DNA from: Platynereis dumerilii | Taxonomy: Eukaryota > Annelida > Polychaeta > Phyllodocida > Nereididae | Direction of reading: 5' to 3' | Assembly: GCA_026936325.1 (NCBI GenBank) | Contig: JAPTHN010000073.1 | Location: 1,197,501-1,261,500 of the forward strand | Length of the DNA stretch: 64,000 nt | In this document: positions 10,030-21,457 of the stretch, one piece after another | How the letters are laid out: the number at the start of each line of letters is the position of its first letter | How positions within the stretch are numbered: the first letter of the stretch is position 1 | Program-made: the position numbers and the translations under genes | The notes under the pieces: generated by a model | What the model saw: only the letters and a program-made list of their open reading frames with translations | Databases searched by the model: none | Told to the model about the DNA's origin: nothing

Positions 10030-10195
10030 ATGATATAACAGTTATTGCACATCACCTCGTGCAATATCAGTTTTTATGGCACCTCGGTGACTAATATTGC
10101 ACTCGGGCTGCGCCCTCGTGCAATATTAGTCACCTCGGTGCCATAAAAACTGATATTGCACTCGGTGCTGTGCGATAACTGTATAATATTTCATG
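10030..10195. repeat. Nested palindrome with CTCGG linkers (copy 2)
   Basis: Three nesting levels: an outer GTTATTGCAC/complement, then TGCAATATCAGTTTTTATGG/complement, then TGACTAATATTGCAC/complement, around a GGGCTGCGCCC centre. Each junction carries CTCG(G/T) on the plus strand in both arms. Confidence 0.8.
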
Positions 10196-10199
10196 AAAA

Positions 10200-11560
10200 A
10201 AATTATGAATATACTTCAATTCAATATGTCAAGACACAGATAATGCAAGCAGGAGTTCAGTTCGTTTTAAGTGAGCACTACAAAGTCTGGGCCGCATTTC
10301 ATGACTTCTGGTTTCCATGGCAACAGATTAAGCATTTATTTTTAATTTTATGATCTGATTTTTTAGGAGTTACTTGCAAATGATGTCAATATTATCTGAC
10401 TAAAATTAATATCACGTTTCTACATCAAATCTAGCAAAAGTTGTGACTAGTAGGACAGAACTTATGGAAATCCCCTTGTACCATGGGCGACCATACTAAT
10501 CATTGAGAGACATAATGTATCAGGGCTAGCAAATAGCTTCAGTGCACCTATACTATATGACAACTCAAAGAAATGCCCTAGACATGTGTTGTTTTGATAT
10601 ATTTGTCACAGATTCCATCCAATTTGACAGTTGATTATGAAAAACATTTTGTCAAAATTCACAGTTATTGTTGGGTGTCGTTACTTCTACAAGTTGTAGA
10701 TTCTTATCTACTTCTATCTTGTTACTAACTGCTAAAAGCACACATAGTAATAAACAATGTATAACAGTTTGTGATCACTTCTGTTGGTGTATGTCAATTG
10801 TAATATGTCATGTGATTTCGAATAGGCTCCAACTAGTTAGTTATTTCTTCAAAAATGATGTTAGGCAAACCTCCTCTTCGGAGTAGCTTTAAAATCCAAA
10901 ATGTCCGTTAAAATTAGTTTCATTTAAAAATGTGAATGGATAAAAACAGTCCAAAAACAGTCTAAAAGCATGTCTAAGAGTATGATTAAAAATAGCATGC
11001 AATGCATGCACCGTGGCCTCGGGAAATTCAGTTTTACCCCTTACATGCAGCCTGCTCAAGGATGAAATCATATAGACCTGTCTATCTTCCTGTCAATCTA
11101 CATGTATTTATCTGTCTATTTATCTGTCTATGTTTCTTCTACATGCCAAATTAACGTAACTGTCATTGTAAGGTCAATATGAAGATAAATTCCTTCATAA
11201 ATGTCAATAAAAAAGAAATTGTCATGCTGTTGAAAACCCTTGTATAATATTATGGTGCCTGGATCTGGCAGGGATACATGCAGCGCCATCTATAACATAC
11301 CTGAACACAAGATATATGTTTTCTGTAATTTTTGTGTATTAGAAAAGATTTATGCTTACCAAACAAATGTAAAGACGTAGAATAATCTCTTTTATGTACA
11401 CTGACACGAAGAACTGTATGAATATACAAATAGTTAATCATATCTAGTAACCCAAACTTTGCACCTTTTGTGACCACAAACGAGCAATTGACTGCAGCGT
11501 GTATTCATCAGATTTGCCTCTGGTCATGTACATGTTTTACAGTGCGCTTGCCTGTCACTG
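10200..11560. other. Intergenic, no gene recognised
   Basis: AT-rich, with small ATCTGTCTAT-type repeats near 11080-11130. No supported gene. Confidence 0.5.
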
Positions 11561-11584
11561 CCGTAACATTGTTTACAGGGTGCT

Positions 11585-11620
11585 CACCTGCGCATGCGCG
11601 CGAAGTCGTTTTTGGCGAGG
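11585..11620 (+). promoter_or_regulatory. Candidate CpG-rich first exon with NRF1-like site and strong donor
   Basis: TGCGCATGCGCGCG (about 11590-11602) contains the palindromic NRF1 consensus, unusual in this AT-rich window. It is followed by GGCGAG-GTAAGT, a near-perfect 5' splice site at 11619/11620. If translated, the ATG at 11594 would give only MRAKSFLAR before the donor, so the exon may be mainly 5' UTR. The downstream exons were not identified. Confidence 0.35.
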
Positions 11621-11759
11621 TAAGTCAACAATGTTGCTTCGTAGCTTTTCAGTATTTTATTGATTACAGTGTAATTAGTACAATACTGGTCCACACAGTC
11701 ACGAAGTGCAAATGTTAAAGAGCTATGTGATCATTTGGGATGATCACTTTGGTTGGTCA

Positions 11760-12230
11760 TTTTCTCCATAAAACGTTTTTGTCCCCACAACAGTTTAATA
11801 TTTCCATTTCCTGTTGACATAGAAACCCTTGATGACGACTAATGGGACCTCGTCCCTCGGCCACAAAAACGACTACAGCCATAACACCACTACTGTTAGC
11901 TAGACTATTCTAGCACAATAGCCCTCCTAAGGTCCCATCTCCCACAAAAGTTCAAGCAGGTGTGGTTTCCTTGGTTGGCTGCAGAGTAGACGAGAGGAAG
12001 ATTATCTCTTTCTCTCCTGGATAATTTCCTCCGTAGAATAGAGCTCAGCAAGGCTGTTCAGGACTAGTCGGACTTGGAATTCTGTCCTTCTGGTAGAGCG
12101 CCTCTGGCTTCGCTAGTGCTTCGTCTCTTGTTGCAGAACAGAGTTAAAGCATGTGCAGGGTGTCTTCTTACGCCATGTACAAGCAAACAGCAAGACACTG
12201 TGTACTAATCAAGTGACCTAATTAAGGAAT
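11760..12230. other. Intergenic, no gene recognised
   Basis: Slightly less AT-rich than its surroundings. No frame, splice pair or repeat boundary could be supported. Confidence 0.4.
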
Positions 12231-12235
12231 TTTTT

Positions 12236-12535
12236 GCTTACATTTTGCTAGTTCTCATATAAAGACCAAACGACAAACTTTGCATTATAGCCAGTATGCT
12301 GTCGTATAGTACAAGTAATACATATAAAAGTTTGGAATCAATCAGTTAAGTTTTCTGGCAGATTAGGCATTTTTAGTAAATTTTAGAGCATTTTTTACTA
12401 GAATCCCTTAATCTTTTGATCGTTGAATATTTAATGTTTGTAATTTCACATCGGGATGTTTAATACAAAAATACAGCATACTATTGTAATTGAATTGGTG
12501 TCTTGTCTAAAATTTAAGATTTTATGATTAACTAG
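12236..12535 (+). repeat. Dispersed repeat, copy 1 (partner at 37427)
   Basis: CATTTTGCTAGTTCTCATAT, AGATTAGGCA-TTTTAGTAAATTTTAG, TTTTTACTAGAATC, AATACAGCATACTA and TTGAATTGGT are shared in the same order with 37427-37670, which is just downstream of gene J. No coding frame. Confidence 0.7.
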
Positions 12536-12600
12536 GTCGCTTCGCATAGAGCAAACGGTACAAAGTGAAGAAGAAATGTGTGAAAAAGTCAACTACAATC

Positions 12601-13207
12601 ATGGTCCCACAACCACACATATGGAATTCACAGTTAACTTGGTGCACTCCACTGAACTGAGGTTGGAAACAGGTGATAACAACAAACAGTCAATGCCAAG
12701 CAATGCTAAACAAGATAAGTCAGCTTGCTATTTTGTAACAGGGCCCCTCAAAACACTGTCAGAGCATAAGAATATATGACAGAGCCAAGGACTTTTTGCC
12801 CAAGAAAAGATAATTGGAACATTTGAGCATCCATTTATCCGCATGGAATTGTTCATGGACTATATCTATATTGCATGGGATATCCATTATTTGGAATGGC
12901 CAACAGGACAAATTCTATGATACTTAATACTTATTGACAAGAAAGGTAAGAGAAAAATCAGCTATGGCCACGTCAACACAGAGTTTTTTGCCAACTCACA
13001 TTGAAAGTTTGGAGGTTGTTAGTCAAATATCAAAGATGTTTCAAGGTTACACTTCGCATAGATAAGCTCCACAGTGACTACATACACAGTCCTGAGTGGT
13101 TTTCCATAGCTGACAGCAATTTTATTTCATATGAGTTGACTATTTCTGAAACATGTGCTTCCTCCAAGCCAATGTTTTGATTAAACAGGAAGTTATGTAC
13201 AGCGTGG
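12601..13207 (+). mobile_element. Dispersed element, copy 1 (inverted copy at 44090-44711)
   Basis: About 607 bp. Runs from TGGTCCCACAACCAC to AGTTATGTACAGCGTG and is the reverse complement of the insertion in the gene L flank. There are no terminal inverted repeats or coding frame, so the class is undetermined. The open frame at 12576-12779 lies mostly inside it and is not supported as a gene. Confidence 0.65.
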
Positions 13208-13783
13208 GCCAATTTTTTTGATATTGAGCATAAAATAAGAACAGGTACTACATGGTTTGCTATTTATAGAAATGAGAGGAGTGATTGTCTCCAATCTCAT
13301 ATTTGTATTTTTACACACACAGAGAGGTAAGCAGTAGGCTAGTCATCTTTTCATTCCTCATTTCATCTCTCTCTTAAACGCTAGATATTGTTGAAATAAC
13401 CTTTAGCATTAATTGTATTGACTTATCTGAATGTGTAAACCGTGGGCATGTAGTGAACTTTTAAATTCTGGTGCAAGTGGCAAATTCACCACCTGGTGTC
13501 AGCCAGCCAAATGTAATTTTAATATTCTTTGGTCCAAATAAATTGAATTGAATAAATTGAATTGGATTGCATGTACACTACAGTGCTTCCTCGTTGTTGC
13601 ACCATGTACAATGAGAACTCCTGCAACAACAACTTTTCCAGACCTATTTGGTTTGAAGAAAGATTCAGTCAACGGTCATAAATCTCAGATGCAATTTTCT
13701 TGATCATGTCTTGGTGCTCATTATGTATTCAGAGCCTAATAACAAATGACCTATCAGAAGAAGGTAGGACAATAGATGTTATG

Positions 13784-13853
13784 TAATTTATTACCTAAAG
13801 CAAGGATCCATTTTGATATAAATATGAGTCGAAAAGATAAATTGTCATCAGTC
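13784..13853 (+). promoter_or_regulatory. Promoter of gene C
   Basis: TAATTTATTA at 13784-13793, TATAAATA at 13817-13824, and TCAGTC at 13848-13853 (31 bp from TATA; initiator last base C where others have T). Confidence 0.82.
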
Positions 13854-13885
13854 CCTCTTTGAGTTACAACAAGATCATTTCTACA

Positions 13886-14200
13886 ATGGCTCGTCTCTTG
13901 TCTGCTGCTCTCCTCCTGGCCCTTGTGGCTATCGCTCTTTGCAGTTCCTATGGCTACCAGCCCCATGGTTACCAAGCCAGTAACTATGGCAACAACTACG
14001 GCAACAAGTATGATTCTGGATATGGAGGCAACTATGGTGCCTATGGACAGTACTACCGCAACAAGGGAAAGAGCTATGCTACTTACGGAAATGAATACGA
14101 CCAATCCGCTGGTAGCTATGGACAGAACAGTAACAACTACGGACGCAACAGTGCTGCTGGGTACGGAGGCAACCATGGAAGCCAGTATGGATCCTACTAA
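13886..14200 (+). CDS. Gene C: secreted Tyr/Gly/Asn-rich protein, 104 aa
   Basis: The signal peptide differs slightly from the others (MARLLSAALLLALVAIALC). The mature chain has 19 Tyr in 85 residues. Nearest relative in the window is M, then B: all three share GNKYD, NYGAYGQYYRNKG and SAGSYGQN-NNYG. C ends GGNHGSQYGSY, with a His. The stop TAA at 14198 is followed by G and a GTTTGT donor. The 185-bp intron (14202-14386) ends GTTTACAG. C is convergent with D, about 200 bp between the predicted poly(A) sites. B and C share promoter, coding exon, last exon and the convergent neighbour's last exon, so they are copies of one duplicated block. Confidence 0.93.
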   Translation: MARLLSAALLLALVAIALCSSYGYQPHGYQASNYGNNYGNKYDSGYGGNYGAYGQYYRNKGKSYATYGNEYDQSAGSYGQNSNNYGRNSAAGYGGNHGSQYGSY

Positions 14201-14386
14201 GGTTTGTATTTTCTTACAAAGAAATATCTCTATTTTGCTAATATTGAGTCTTATTCACCTGAGATTTTTGCATTACAAAACACTTTCATATCTTTAATAT
14301 ATGAAACTCGTTTGGATGTGATACAGATAATTAAAAATCAACGTTTATATCATGCACTTATGTGTTTTTTCGAAATTTGTTTACAG

Positions 14387-14460
14387 CTGTGGTCCAGTGT
14401 CATTCGTCTGCAAAAGCAAGAATCTTCTATGTTGTAAATAAACTCTATTAAACGAACCAA
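14387..14460 (+). other. 3' UTR exon of gene C with poly(A) signal
   Basis: Acceptor TTTGTTTACAG at 14386; AATAAA at 14437-14442. Homologous to the gene B last exon. Confidence 0.8.
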
Positions 14461-14664
14461 TGTGTCCTTTTCTTGTCTTCAACTGTTAAGAGAATATTCT
14501 ATATTTGTTTTGGATGTCCCAATTATTCCAGGTTGCAAGAAATGCCAAATTGCCACAAACAATCATTCTCAAAACAGCAGTAACAGTTACTTGTTGACAT
14601 AATTTAATAAAAATGATAATTTTTTTAGCCGAATAATGCTTAGAATAAGAAACTAAAAACTGAG

Positions 14665-14753
14665 GTGTTTGGAAAAGAGATTTATTGAAATTCAATCCTT
14701 GTAAAGCTGTGTCATTGCCATCTCCAACACCAAGTTTGCCATCTGTTTTGGTG
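14665..14753 (-). other. Minus-strand 3' terminal exon, probably of gene D
   Basis: On the minus strand TTTTTGTGTTTCAG precedes 14753. The exon carries GACACAGCTTTACAAGGATT and AATAAA at 14686-14681. Gene D, with a donor right after its stop, lies upstream on the same strand; joining them implies an intron of about 1.48 kb containing the foldback at 14950-15350. A homologous exon follows gene B (4978). Confidence 0.55.
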
Positions 14754-14949
14754 CTGAAACACAAAAATAAAAAATTGTTTATCATTCATTCCTTTTGAAG
14801 TCTTCAGCAAAGCAATCATTGCCAATACATTGTATATGTATATAACCGAGCAAGTACTAATGTTTATAGAACATTGAATCAATGCTATGAATCGTTCATC
14901 TATCAAACATTTGAACAGTCAGTAAAGAAACAAAATATACAAAAAGAAA

Positions 14950-15350
14950 ATATATGTACAGCGTTGCCTGTAAATAAGTGAAATGCATGCCCTTAGGGCC
15001 AACCTGCTTGTAGAAGCACAAATTCTCATCCCATGAGAGGAAAACATATTGCGTCATAAAGGCCGATATGAAGTGAAACACTGGCCCAATATTAAATCAT
15101 AGGGAAGGGTGGTTTACTTACTTATCAAAGACTTTGACCCATACCCAACTCAGACTACAGCAAAGAAAATTGGCTGCCATTGTTATCCCATATGCCTCAC
15201 ATATCGGCCTTTATGACCCAATATCTTTTCCTCTGATCGGATGAGAATTCATGCTTGCAGAAGCAGTTTGGGTAAGGATGGTTTTAGCATTGATGCAATG
15301 ACACAGTATCATGTTTCACTTATTTACAGGTGGCACTGTGGTATACACTA
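14950..15350. mobile_element. Foldback element with long inverted arms
   Basis: Left arm about 14950-15070, ending GGCCGATATG. The right arm starts CATATCGGCC at 15200 and runs to about 15350, complementary through TTCTCATCC, AGAAGCA and CACTTATTTACAGG. The loop is about 130 bp. No coding frame. Confidence 0.7.
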
Positions 15351-16237
15351 TACAGGGTGCCCACTCAATGTTGCATGAAATATTATAGGAATAAAGTAAT
15401 TTTTTTGATAAGACAAAATAGGAATTATTTGTTAGTGAACCATTGCCAAATCCCAATATTCAATAATTCTATAGCTTTACCATGATTATGCTACAGTGTT
15501 CATGATTATTTTTAAAATTCCCCACATTGCCCCTCTTCGATGCCTCACCTCAGCCCCTCATATTCTCGATTCTTGACCTGAGCAGCTCCAATTAGATGGA
15601 CATTTTATTTTTGCTTCAAGGGTGCAACTTGCCTCATTAGCCTACCATGCTCTCAACAGAACATTTTTAGAGGATTTTCGACTTCAAGAGACTGATGGAA
15701 CTTTCTAGCTCATTGATGTATGTTGTCTATAGATTAGCTGAAAATCCATCTGATAGATAATTGCAATGTGATATGCTTGCCAGCTACATAAGGAAATTTG
15801 AACTGTTGAGGTGATCGCAAAAGTTAAGGTCGATATACACCAAAATAAGTACGACAACATTTTTATCAGAAAGAAGTATGGTTGCTAAGCCAACAAATAA
15901 TTTTTTTATTGCAAAAAAACTTTGCATAAAACAGTTCGATTACCCCCCTTATTGACCTCCACCAAGCCTGAGGGGACATGTAGTTCTTAGTAGCCAGTTA
16001 AGTTCTCCAAAAAACTTCATTAAGTCAACTTAGTGCGTAAATACCTGGCATAAAAGCCTTTCGCCCAACCACCATCAGCAAGAAATAAAGTCACCTGGGT
16101 ATTTTATAATGACACTTTCCAGGCTGCGGAGACTCTATGCTCAAATTACCCTTTGGCCTTGGGCACAAAGTTATATATTTCTTCATTTGTCACTGCAAGC
16201 TATAAAAATTATATTTTTAATTTCAAATCCATTTACC

Positions 16238-16471
16238 TTAATAGTGTCCATGACTTCCGTAGCTGGCCCCGTAGTTGTCATGGGTCTTCCAGGCGTAGGC
16301 GTTGTTGTATCCCTTGTTGTAATATCCGTGACCATATTTAGCCCCATTCGCAGCATGAGCGTTGTCATAGGCGTTGCCATGGAGAGCGTGTTGGTTACCA
16401 GCATTGTGGTAAGAGGCCATTGCCATGGCAACAAGGGCAAATAAAAGTACGATGCACAAGGTACGATTCAT
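16238..16471 (-). CDS. Gene D: divergent short secreted His/Asn/Gly/Tyr-rich protein, 77 aa
   Basis: Signal peptide MNRTLCIVLLFALVAMAMA, then a mature chain of about 58 residues rich in Asn, Gly, Ala, Tyr and His (about 8 His), ending NYGASYGSHGHY. It shares design with the 104-aa family: one exon, similar signal length, YYNKGYNNAY in place of QYYRNKGKSY, an aromatic Gly-Tyr tail, and stop TAA directly before a GTAAAT donor (exon end 16237). Sequence identity is otherwise low, so it is a distant paralogue or a convergent neighbour. The lack of Lys-rich and acidic residues and the high His content suggest a different charge behaviour or metal binding; that is inference. No TATA box of the family type was found upstream. 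Confidence 0.8.
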   Translation of the reverse strand: MNRTLCIVLLFALVAMAMASYHNAGNQHALHGNAYDNAHAANGAKYGHGYYNKGYNNAYAWKTHDNYGASYGSHGHY

Positions 16472-16549
16472 GATGCAGCCTGATTGTCGATCCGATTCGA
16501 ACTGTTCAAATTCAACGAATGTGATGACTTCCTAGTTTAAATGATTTTG

Positions 16550-17080
16550 TAAACGTCGTGACAGTAATGCGCTTGAGGACAGTCAAAAGTGTCTAAATTT
16601 AGAAACAATGGACAATCTAGGCCTCTATGTCATACAATTCCATGACATATCATGACAACTGTGAAGTTTTATGGTCATTGAAAACAATAGCTGGCCAGTT
16701 ACAGTATGCTTTGAAATGTGGTTGAGTAGTGCCTCAGGCTATGAAATTAAAATTTTCCCAACATACATGTATCTGTACAATGGCATGGTCTTATTGAAGC
16801 TTAAAAAAATGCAAATCTACATTAATTCATTATTTCATAACTAGAAAATATTTGAAAATACGTATTAATTTTCTTAATCAGTTCCAGGTTAACCCTTCTC
16901 CAGACAGAACGATCGAAGGATTTAAATACACCATTGATCATAAATATGGAATACTCCATGATTCTCCTTCTCCTTCGAAATTGACAACTTTACCAACTTC
17001 TACTGGAGCACACGTTGGTCTGATTCAATGGTAAAGACTTCCAATGATCACTACAGGGAAGAACAAACTGTCATTTAACA
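16550..17080. other. Intergenic, no gene recognised
   Basis: AT-rich; the short plus-strand frame at 16852-17034 has no supporting splice or promoter signals. Confidence 0.4.
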
Positions 17081-17081
17081 A

Positions 17082-17755
17082 GAAAAGTACCCTTAAAAAA
17101 GGGTACTGTATCGAACTTACCATGAACCTGAGGCATAAGGCATGTAATAGAAAGTTTTAATATCTAAAAGTAGGCATTTCTATAAATAGTTGCCCATAGA
17201 AAAAAAAAGGCCAACCCCCCTCCCTTTGTTTCATGAAAATCTGACACAACTAAGGAAGTGTTAAAATAAAAGTAAAGTTCAGTTATCTTGCAACCTTTAA
17301 AAAAAAGGTTAACTTCAGTTATTGAAAAAAAAATTAGCAAATTTCCCCCCCCCCTACACAAAAAAAAAAATCATGGATATGCCACTGGCTTGTTGTTCTC
17401 ACTTCTAACAGTGTAATGCACCGAAACGCCTTTTGCGAACTTAATATTGCATATAGAGCAAAATGAACAAGTGCATTGATTTCGGAGGAGTTTAACTGAT
17501 ATATGGAGGTTTTTAAATTTTGAAAATCGGATGTGTATTAAGGATTTTAGGCCAAGTTTTGCATTGAGCCCCACCCTGAAATTGTACACAATCTTTGATG
17601 ACGTTTCACACGGAAAATGTTTCACAGTAGGTTTTCCTCACCTTGATGAATCGATTTAATGTTAAGATAACTTACATATAAGTTTTTTTTATTATAGGTT
17701 AAGACATCGATACAAAAAGCATGCTGCAGCGTTGACCCCAGGAAATGTATCAGCA
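17082..17755 (+). repeat. Dispersed element, inverted copy of 57230-57925
   Basis: Begins with the palindrome AGTACCCTTAAAAAAGGGTACT and includes AACCTGAGG, AAGTAGGCATTTCTATAAAT, CCCCCCCCCTAC and CATCGATACAAAAAGCATGC. All recur in reverse order and complement near 57236-57920. Partly G/C-homopolymeric; no coding frame. Confidence 0.7.
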
Positions 17756-18379
17756 GCACGTAATATGGAAATTCAGGGGCTTTTTTTAGGGTGCAGTGCA
17801 TTCAACTAAAAAGGAAAAATTCTTGCAAAAAAAGTAGTTGAGGCTTTCAGAGAATTATTAGAGAAGATAATTTGACCTTTACTATGGACATTGCTTACAT
17901 TCACACTCTGAAATTTATTTTTATTTGAAACTATTTTTCCAAAAAAGTATTCCATATTTATGAGCAGGAGTGTAATTGCATCCGACTGATTTGTATGAAA
18001 GCCTGGAAATCTGCGTTCAAATGTTATTACAGCAGATTAATTATCCACAAGGAAATGCTAAATTGACTAAGCATCTATTACAAACATGCACTGCTCATCC
18101 TACTATTATTTCATGGACTCCTTCGTCTTTCCCAGCCAAAGTATGAGTTGTCCCTCCACAAAAACTTGCATGTAGCCTTTTCTCACCCACTACAAGGTTT
18201 TAGGCTGGGTTCTATATGCAAAAATTATATTTCGTATTTTCCCCCCACCATCCACATTTTACGGGTATCGTGCTAGTATATTATTATAGGGAGCAAGGTG
18301 GCAATCATAGCCAGTTCTAGTTATGGCTATTACACTCTGGGACCACTGAGTACGGTATTTAAATTTACCGTCTCCGAAA

Positions 18380-18592
18380 ATGGCGACCTGCTTTTCTGGC
18401 AATCAAACTCATAGTTTTTGCTGTGGATTTACACATTATATGCCACATTCTTATGGCATTTTGACAGATGGCATGTTAGCAGCTGTTAGCTACAGTCATC
18501 CTAAAGATGCTGATGCATTTGAGCATGTCTATAATGAAGAACTTGTTGAACATTCGAACATTTTAAAACTGAAGCGGGAGACGGTAAATTAG
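18380..18592 (+). CDS. Small open frame inside the CACTCTGGGACC element, 70 codons
   Basis: MATCFSGNQTHSFCCGFTHY..., no recognised domain. The ATG lies within the left terminal repeat (AAAATGGCGACC) and the stop within a GACGGTAAATT subterminal repeat, so the frame may be fortuitous. Not supported by splice sites or relatives in the window. Confidence 0.15.
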   Translation: MATCFSGNQTHSFCCGFTHYMPHSYGILTDGMLAAVSYSHPKDADAFEHVYNEELVEHSNILKLKRETVN

Positions 18593-18664
18593 TATGAGGG
18601 AGAATGTAGTGAGAACGGTAAATTTTATTCAGAGAGACGGTATATTTAGCTTTTAAGTTAATAA

Positions 18665-20315
18665 AAATACTAAATGCAGCAATTCCGTGGACCTGTGGGA
18701 CTGACTGATGTTTTACTCAGGGAGTAACATTTTCTGTCTGAGAGTGAAAAACTATTCTCTGGGAGGTAATTCACGATTTCTGATTGTTTACTCTTGCCCA
18801 ACATACTCTTACCAAAAAGGCTTGACTATGTGAATGGGGCTTATTATAGTCTACGACTGTTTACCTGATGTTCAGACGTCACTGGTGTGGTTAAAGTTCT
18901 GGGCACTGGCCTACCGTCCTGATTAATATATTTTTCAATATTTTGCACGTAGACAAATTTGTAAACCTGCAAAAACGAAAATATATACACAAATATGGCA
19001 TTCGTGTGTCAAATATTGTCTTTCACGAATTTGTACAGGTGTAATTATGAACATTCTAACCCTGAACTTGCCTTAATAACTAACTCTAAACCTTATTCTG
19101 ACCCCAATAAGAGTGAAATCTATAACACCTCCACGAATGAATAATAAAACGCATTCACGAGTGTTAGTTATTACATCACGTGCATGTACACGAGCACTTA
19201 TGTTCGTTTTTTCATGTCCACAAATTCGGACATGCTAATTTTTGCACATCCACAAATTTGCGTACATGCCAAATAATGAAAAATACATACATGCTTGTGG
19301 CCTGATACTGCCTCAGAGAATTATGTCTGTCACCAAATAAAATGATCCAGCCTGTGAACCTCTTAGAATTTTTTTAAAATTTGTGGAGCATAAGTTCACC
19401 TGTATATCATGAGAATGAGGCAGTGAGCACTGGCTCAAGGAGTCGCGAAAAATGCATGATCCTTGCTAATGAAAGAAAATATTTTTCAGCTGAAATGAAA
19501 AACAATGTTTGGGTGTGAAGTTGAAAGGTATTGTGCCATCGTCATCATGCAGGGGCAGACTGGCCTATGTGGCAGAGTGGCAGCTGCCATGGGCCCATAG
19601 GTACTCTCAGGGGGGCCAATGCAAGATGCCAAAAAATAAAAATTTCAAGAAAAGAGAAAAATTTTGCACCCCCTCAACAATTTGGCTAACATGCCTGTAA
19701 TATTTTGCTTTTCAATTTTAAATATCTTCAATTGTAGGGGCCCATTGACATATTTTGCTACGGGGCCTGAAAAGCCACCAGTCCGCCCTTAGTATAAGTT
19801 AGATAGGGAAATCCACAAACTATGTGTGAAAAGGGTTATAGGTTAATGTGGAAAACAGCCTTGTCAATAGTTTTTGGAATCAATTAACTCCATTTGAATT
19901 GCTTTGCAACTTTCATTTTGGAACATCTTTGTTTTTTGTTGAAGTTGTACAAGTCTGACAGCTAAATCTTAAAAGAGCTGCATGTTGTTGTGACTTGCTC
20001 AACAGAATGTTGCTCAGATTCGGAATCATTATCCTCTAAAATCCTTGCATAGTTTGCCTCCTAAAATAGGCCAATACGATCTAAGTGATGTGTGGCCCCC
20101 CAATTTTCTAGAGTGCGTAATTTCATGTGAGCACTCAGAGTAAAAAAACGTGGGTTGCATGACATTAGGGGTAAAATAGACAAGAAATAACATTTGGTGT
20201 CATGATAAAAAGGGTATTTGGTAAATATTTTTAGGGCTCGCTTGTCTGACCAAAATATTTTCCTTGCCTCTGCCGAGTGACTTTTGTTAGACTTTTATAA
20301 TACCCCTAATCGCTG
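18665..20315. other. Interior of the 2.35 kb element, no transposase recognised
   Basis: AT-rich filler with a G/C-run segment near 19545-19795 (CAGGGGCAGACTGGCC...CCAGTCCGCCCTTAGT) whose ends are partly complementary, perhaps a further small insertion. No long frame. Confidence 0.4.
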
Positions 20316-20990
20316 AACAATGGAAAAAAAACTGCATGCATATGTAGACTGCATTCCCTGCTTTGATAAAACGCTATTTATTTATCCATCTTCTTTCTGT
20401 AGGCTTCAACAAGGCAGTTTTATTGCTGATGAATTTACCGTCTCTCGCTTCGGAACTTCTCCCCCTCCATTCGTACAATCAAGACATTATGGTATTGAAA
20501 CTGAGGTAGCTACCTTAGCACTGAAACCGAGTCTTTCATTTTCATGCAAAATCCATTGTCTCAAACGATTTATTAACCATTTCTAAGCACAATTAAATCT
20601 TGACTTCAGACAGAAAATTTAGAGGTCGCCATTTTCAGAGACGGTAAATTTAAATACCGTACTCAGTGGTCCAAGAGTGAATTACATCTAAATATGTGAA
20701 ACTGTCAAATTATGAACATGTTTTTAAATTAAATTTCTGCGACCGATGTCTTCAGATGTCTACTTTCTCTGACATTTGATGCATGGTATCTCACTGATAC
20801 AGTCATAAGTGGAACAGTAATAAAGAAATCCCTTCTTCATTCAATGTGTTTGAGCTAGCATGACACCCGTAAAATGTGGGTTGGGGGGGGGGCAAAATAT
20901 GAAATATAAATTTTGAAAATAAACCGCAGCCTAAAACCATGTAGTGGGTGAGAAAAGGTTGTATGCAAGTTTTTGTGGATGGGCAACTTA

Positions 20991-21400
20991 GGGACCGTTC
21001 AGAATTTATGACTGGGGGGGTGGGAGTTTTGCCCGAGGGGGTACTAACTTTTCACACGTGTTCTGAGGGGGGGGGGGTATTAATTTTTGACAACACATCC
21101 AAGGGAGGGTAATAAATTTTAACAAAGAAATTTTTTTATAAATCCCGCATAAACTAACTTTATCCGCACATTTTTAGCGCAAAAGTCCGCGAAATGGCGC
21201 AAATCTGTACCGCGTGACCATGTACAACACTAAATATGTGTGTATTCATTTATATGTCGAGGGGGGGTACTAAAAATATGCATGAAACCTAGGGGTGCGG
21301 TACTAAAAATCCGCATGAATCTCAAGGGGGGGTATCAATTTTTGACGGCATGTTCTGGCAAAACTCCCATCTCCCCCAGTCATAAATTCTGAACGGTCCC
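20991..21400. mobile_element. Harbinger-like MITE, 410 bp, TTA target duplication
   Basis: Ends GGGACCGTTCAGAATTTATG and CATAAATTCTGAACGGTCCC, continuing into GACTGGGGG and GTTTTGCC. TTA is present on both sides (20988-20990, 21401-21403). The other arm of the outer element (near 18150) shows the unfilled site. A 3-bp TTA duplication with GG-starting termini fits PIF/Harbinger; that assignment is from known family traits. Confidence 0.82.
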
Positions 21401-21457
21401 TTATACTTCATCTGGGAAAGACGGAGGGGTCCATGAATTATTATTAATGAAAGGGAG

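Larger units (their letters stand above)
18333..20678. mobile_element. DNA transposon remnant, 2.35 kb, CACTCTGGGACC termini
   Basis: The terminal inverted repeat is at least 55 bp: CACTCTGGGACCACTGAGTA on the left is matched by TACTCAGTGGTCCAAGAGTG on the right, continuing through TTTAAATTTACCGTCTC and ATGGCGACCT. GACGGTAAATT words recur subterminally at 18575-18660 and near 20440. The target site seen in the intact host copy at 21500 suggests an ATTA-like duplication with one extra base. No transposase was recognised; the open frames at 18380-18592 and 20320-20586 start in or near the ends and match nothing I know. Confidence 0.75.
18282..20830. mobile_element. GGGAGC-type element split by a later insertion (copy 1)
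   Basis: Left part 18282-18332 (GGGAGCAAGGTGGCAATCAT...GTTATGGCTATTA), right part about 20680-20830 (ATCTAAATATGTGAAACTGT...CAGTCATAAGTGGAAC). The uninterrupted copy is at 21458-21655, and a third relative is at 42393-42749. Confidence 0.65.
18103..21446. mobile_element. Outer inverted-repeat element containing three nested insertions
   Basis: The left arm 18103-18276 (TTTCATGGACTCCTTCGTC... to ...ACGGGTATCGTGCTAG) is complementary to 20843-20990 plus 21401-21446. The right arm is split by the TTA-flanked element at 20991. The interior holds a GGGAGC-type element, itself split by the 2.35 kb element at 18333. The empty left arm and filled right arm show the order of insertion. Confidence 0.65.
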
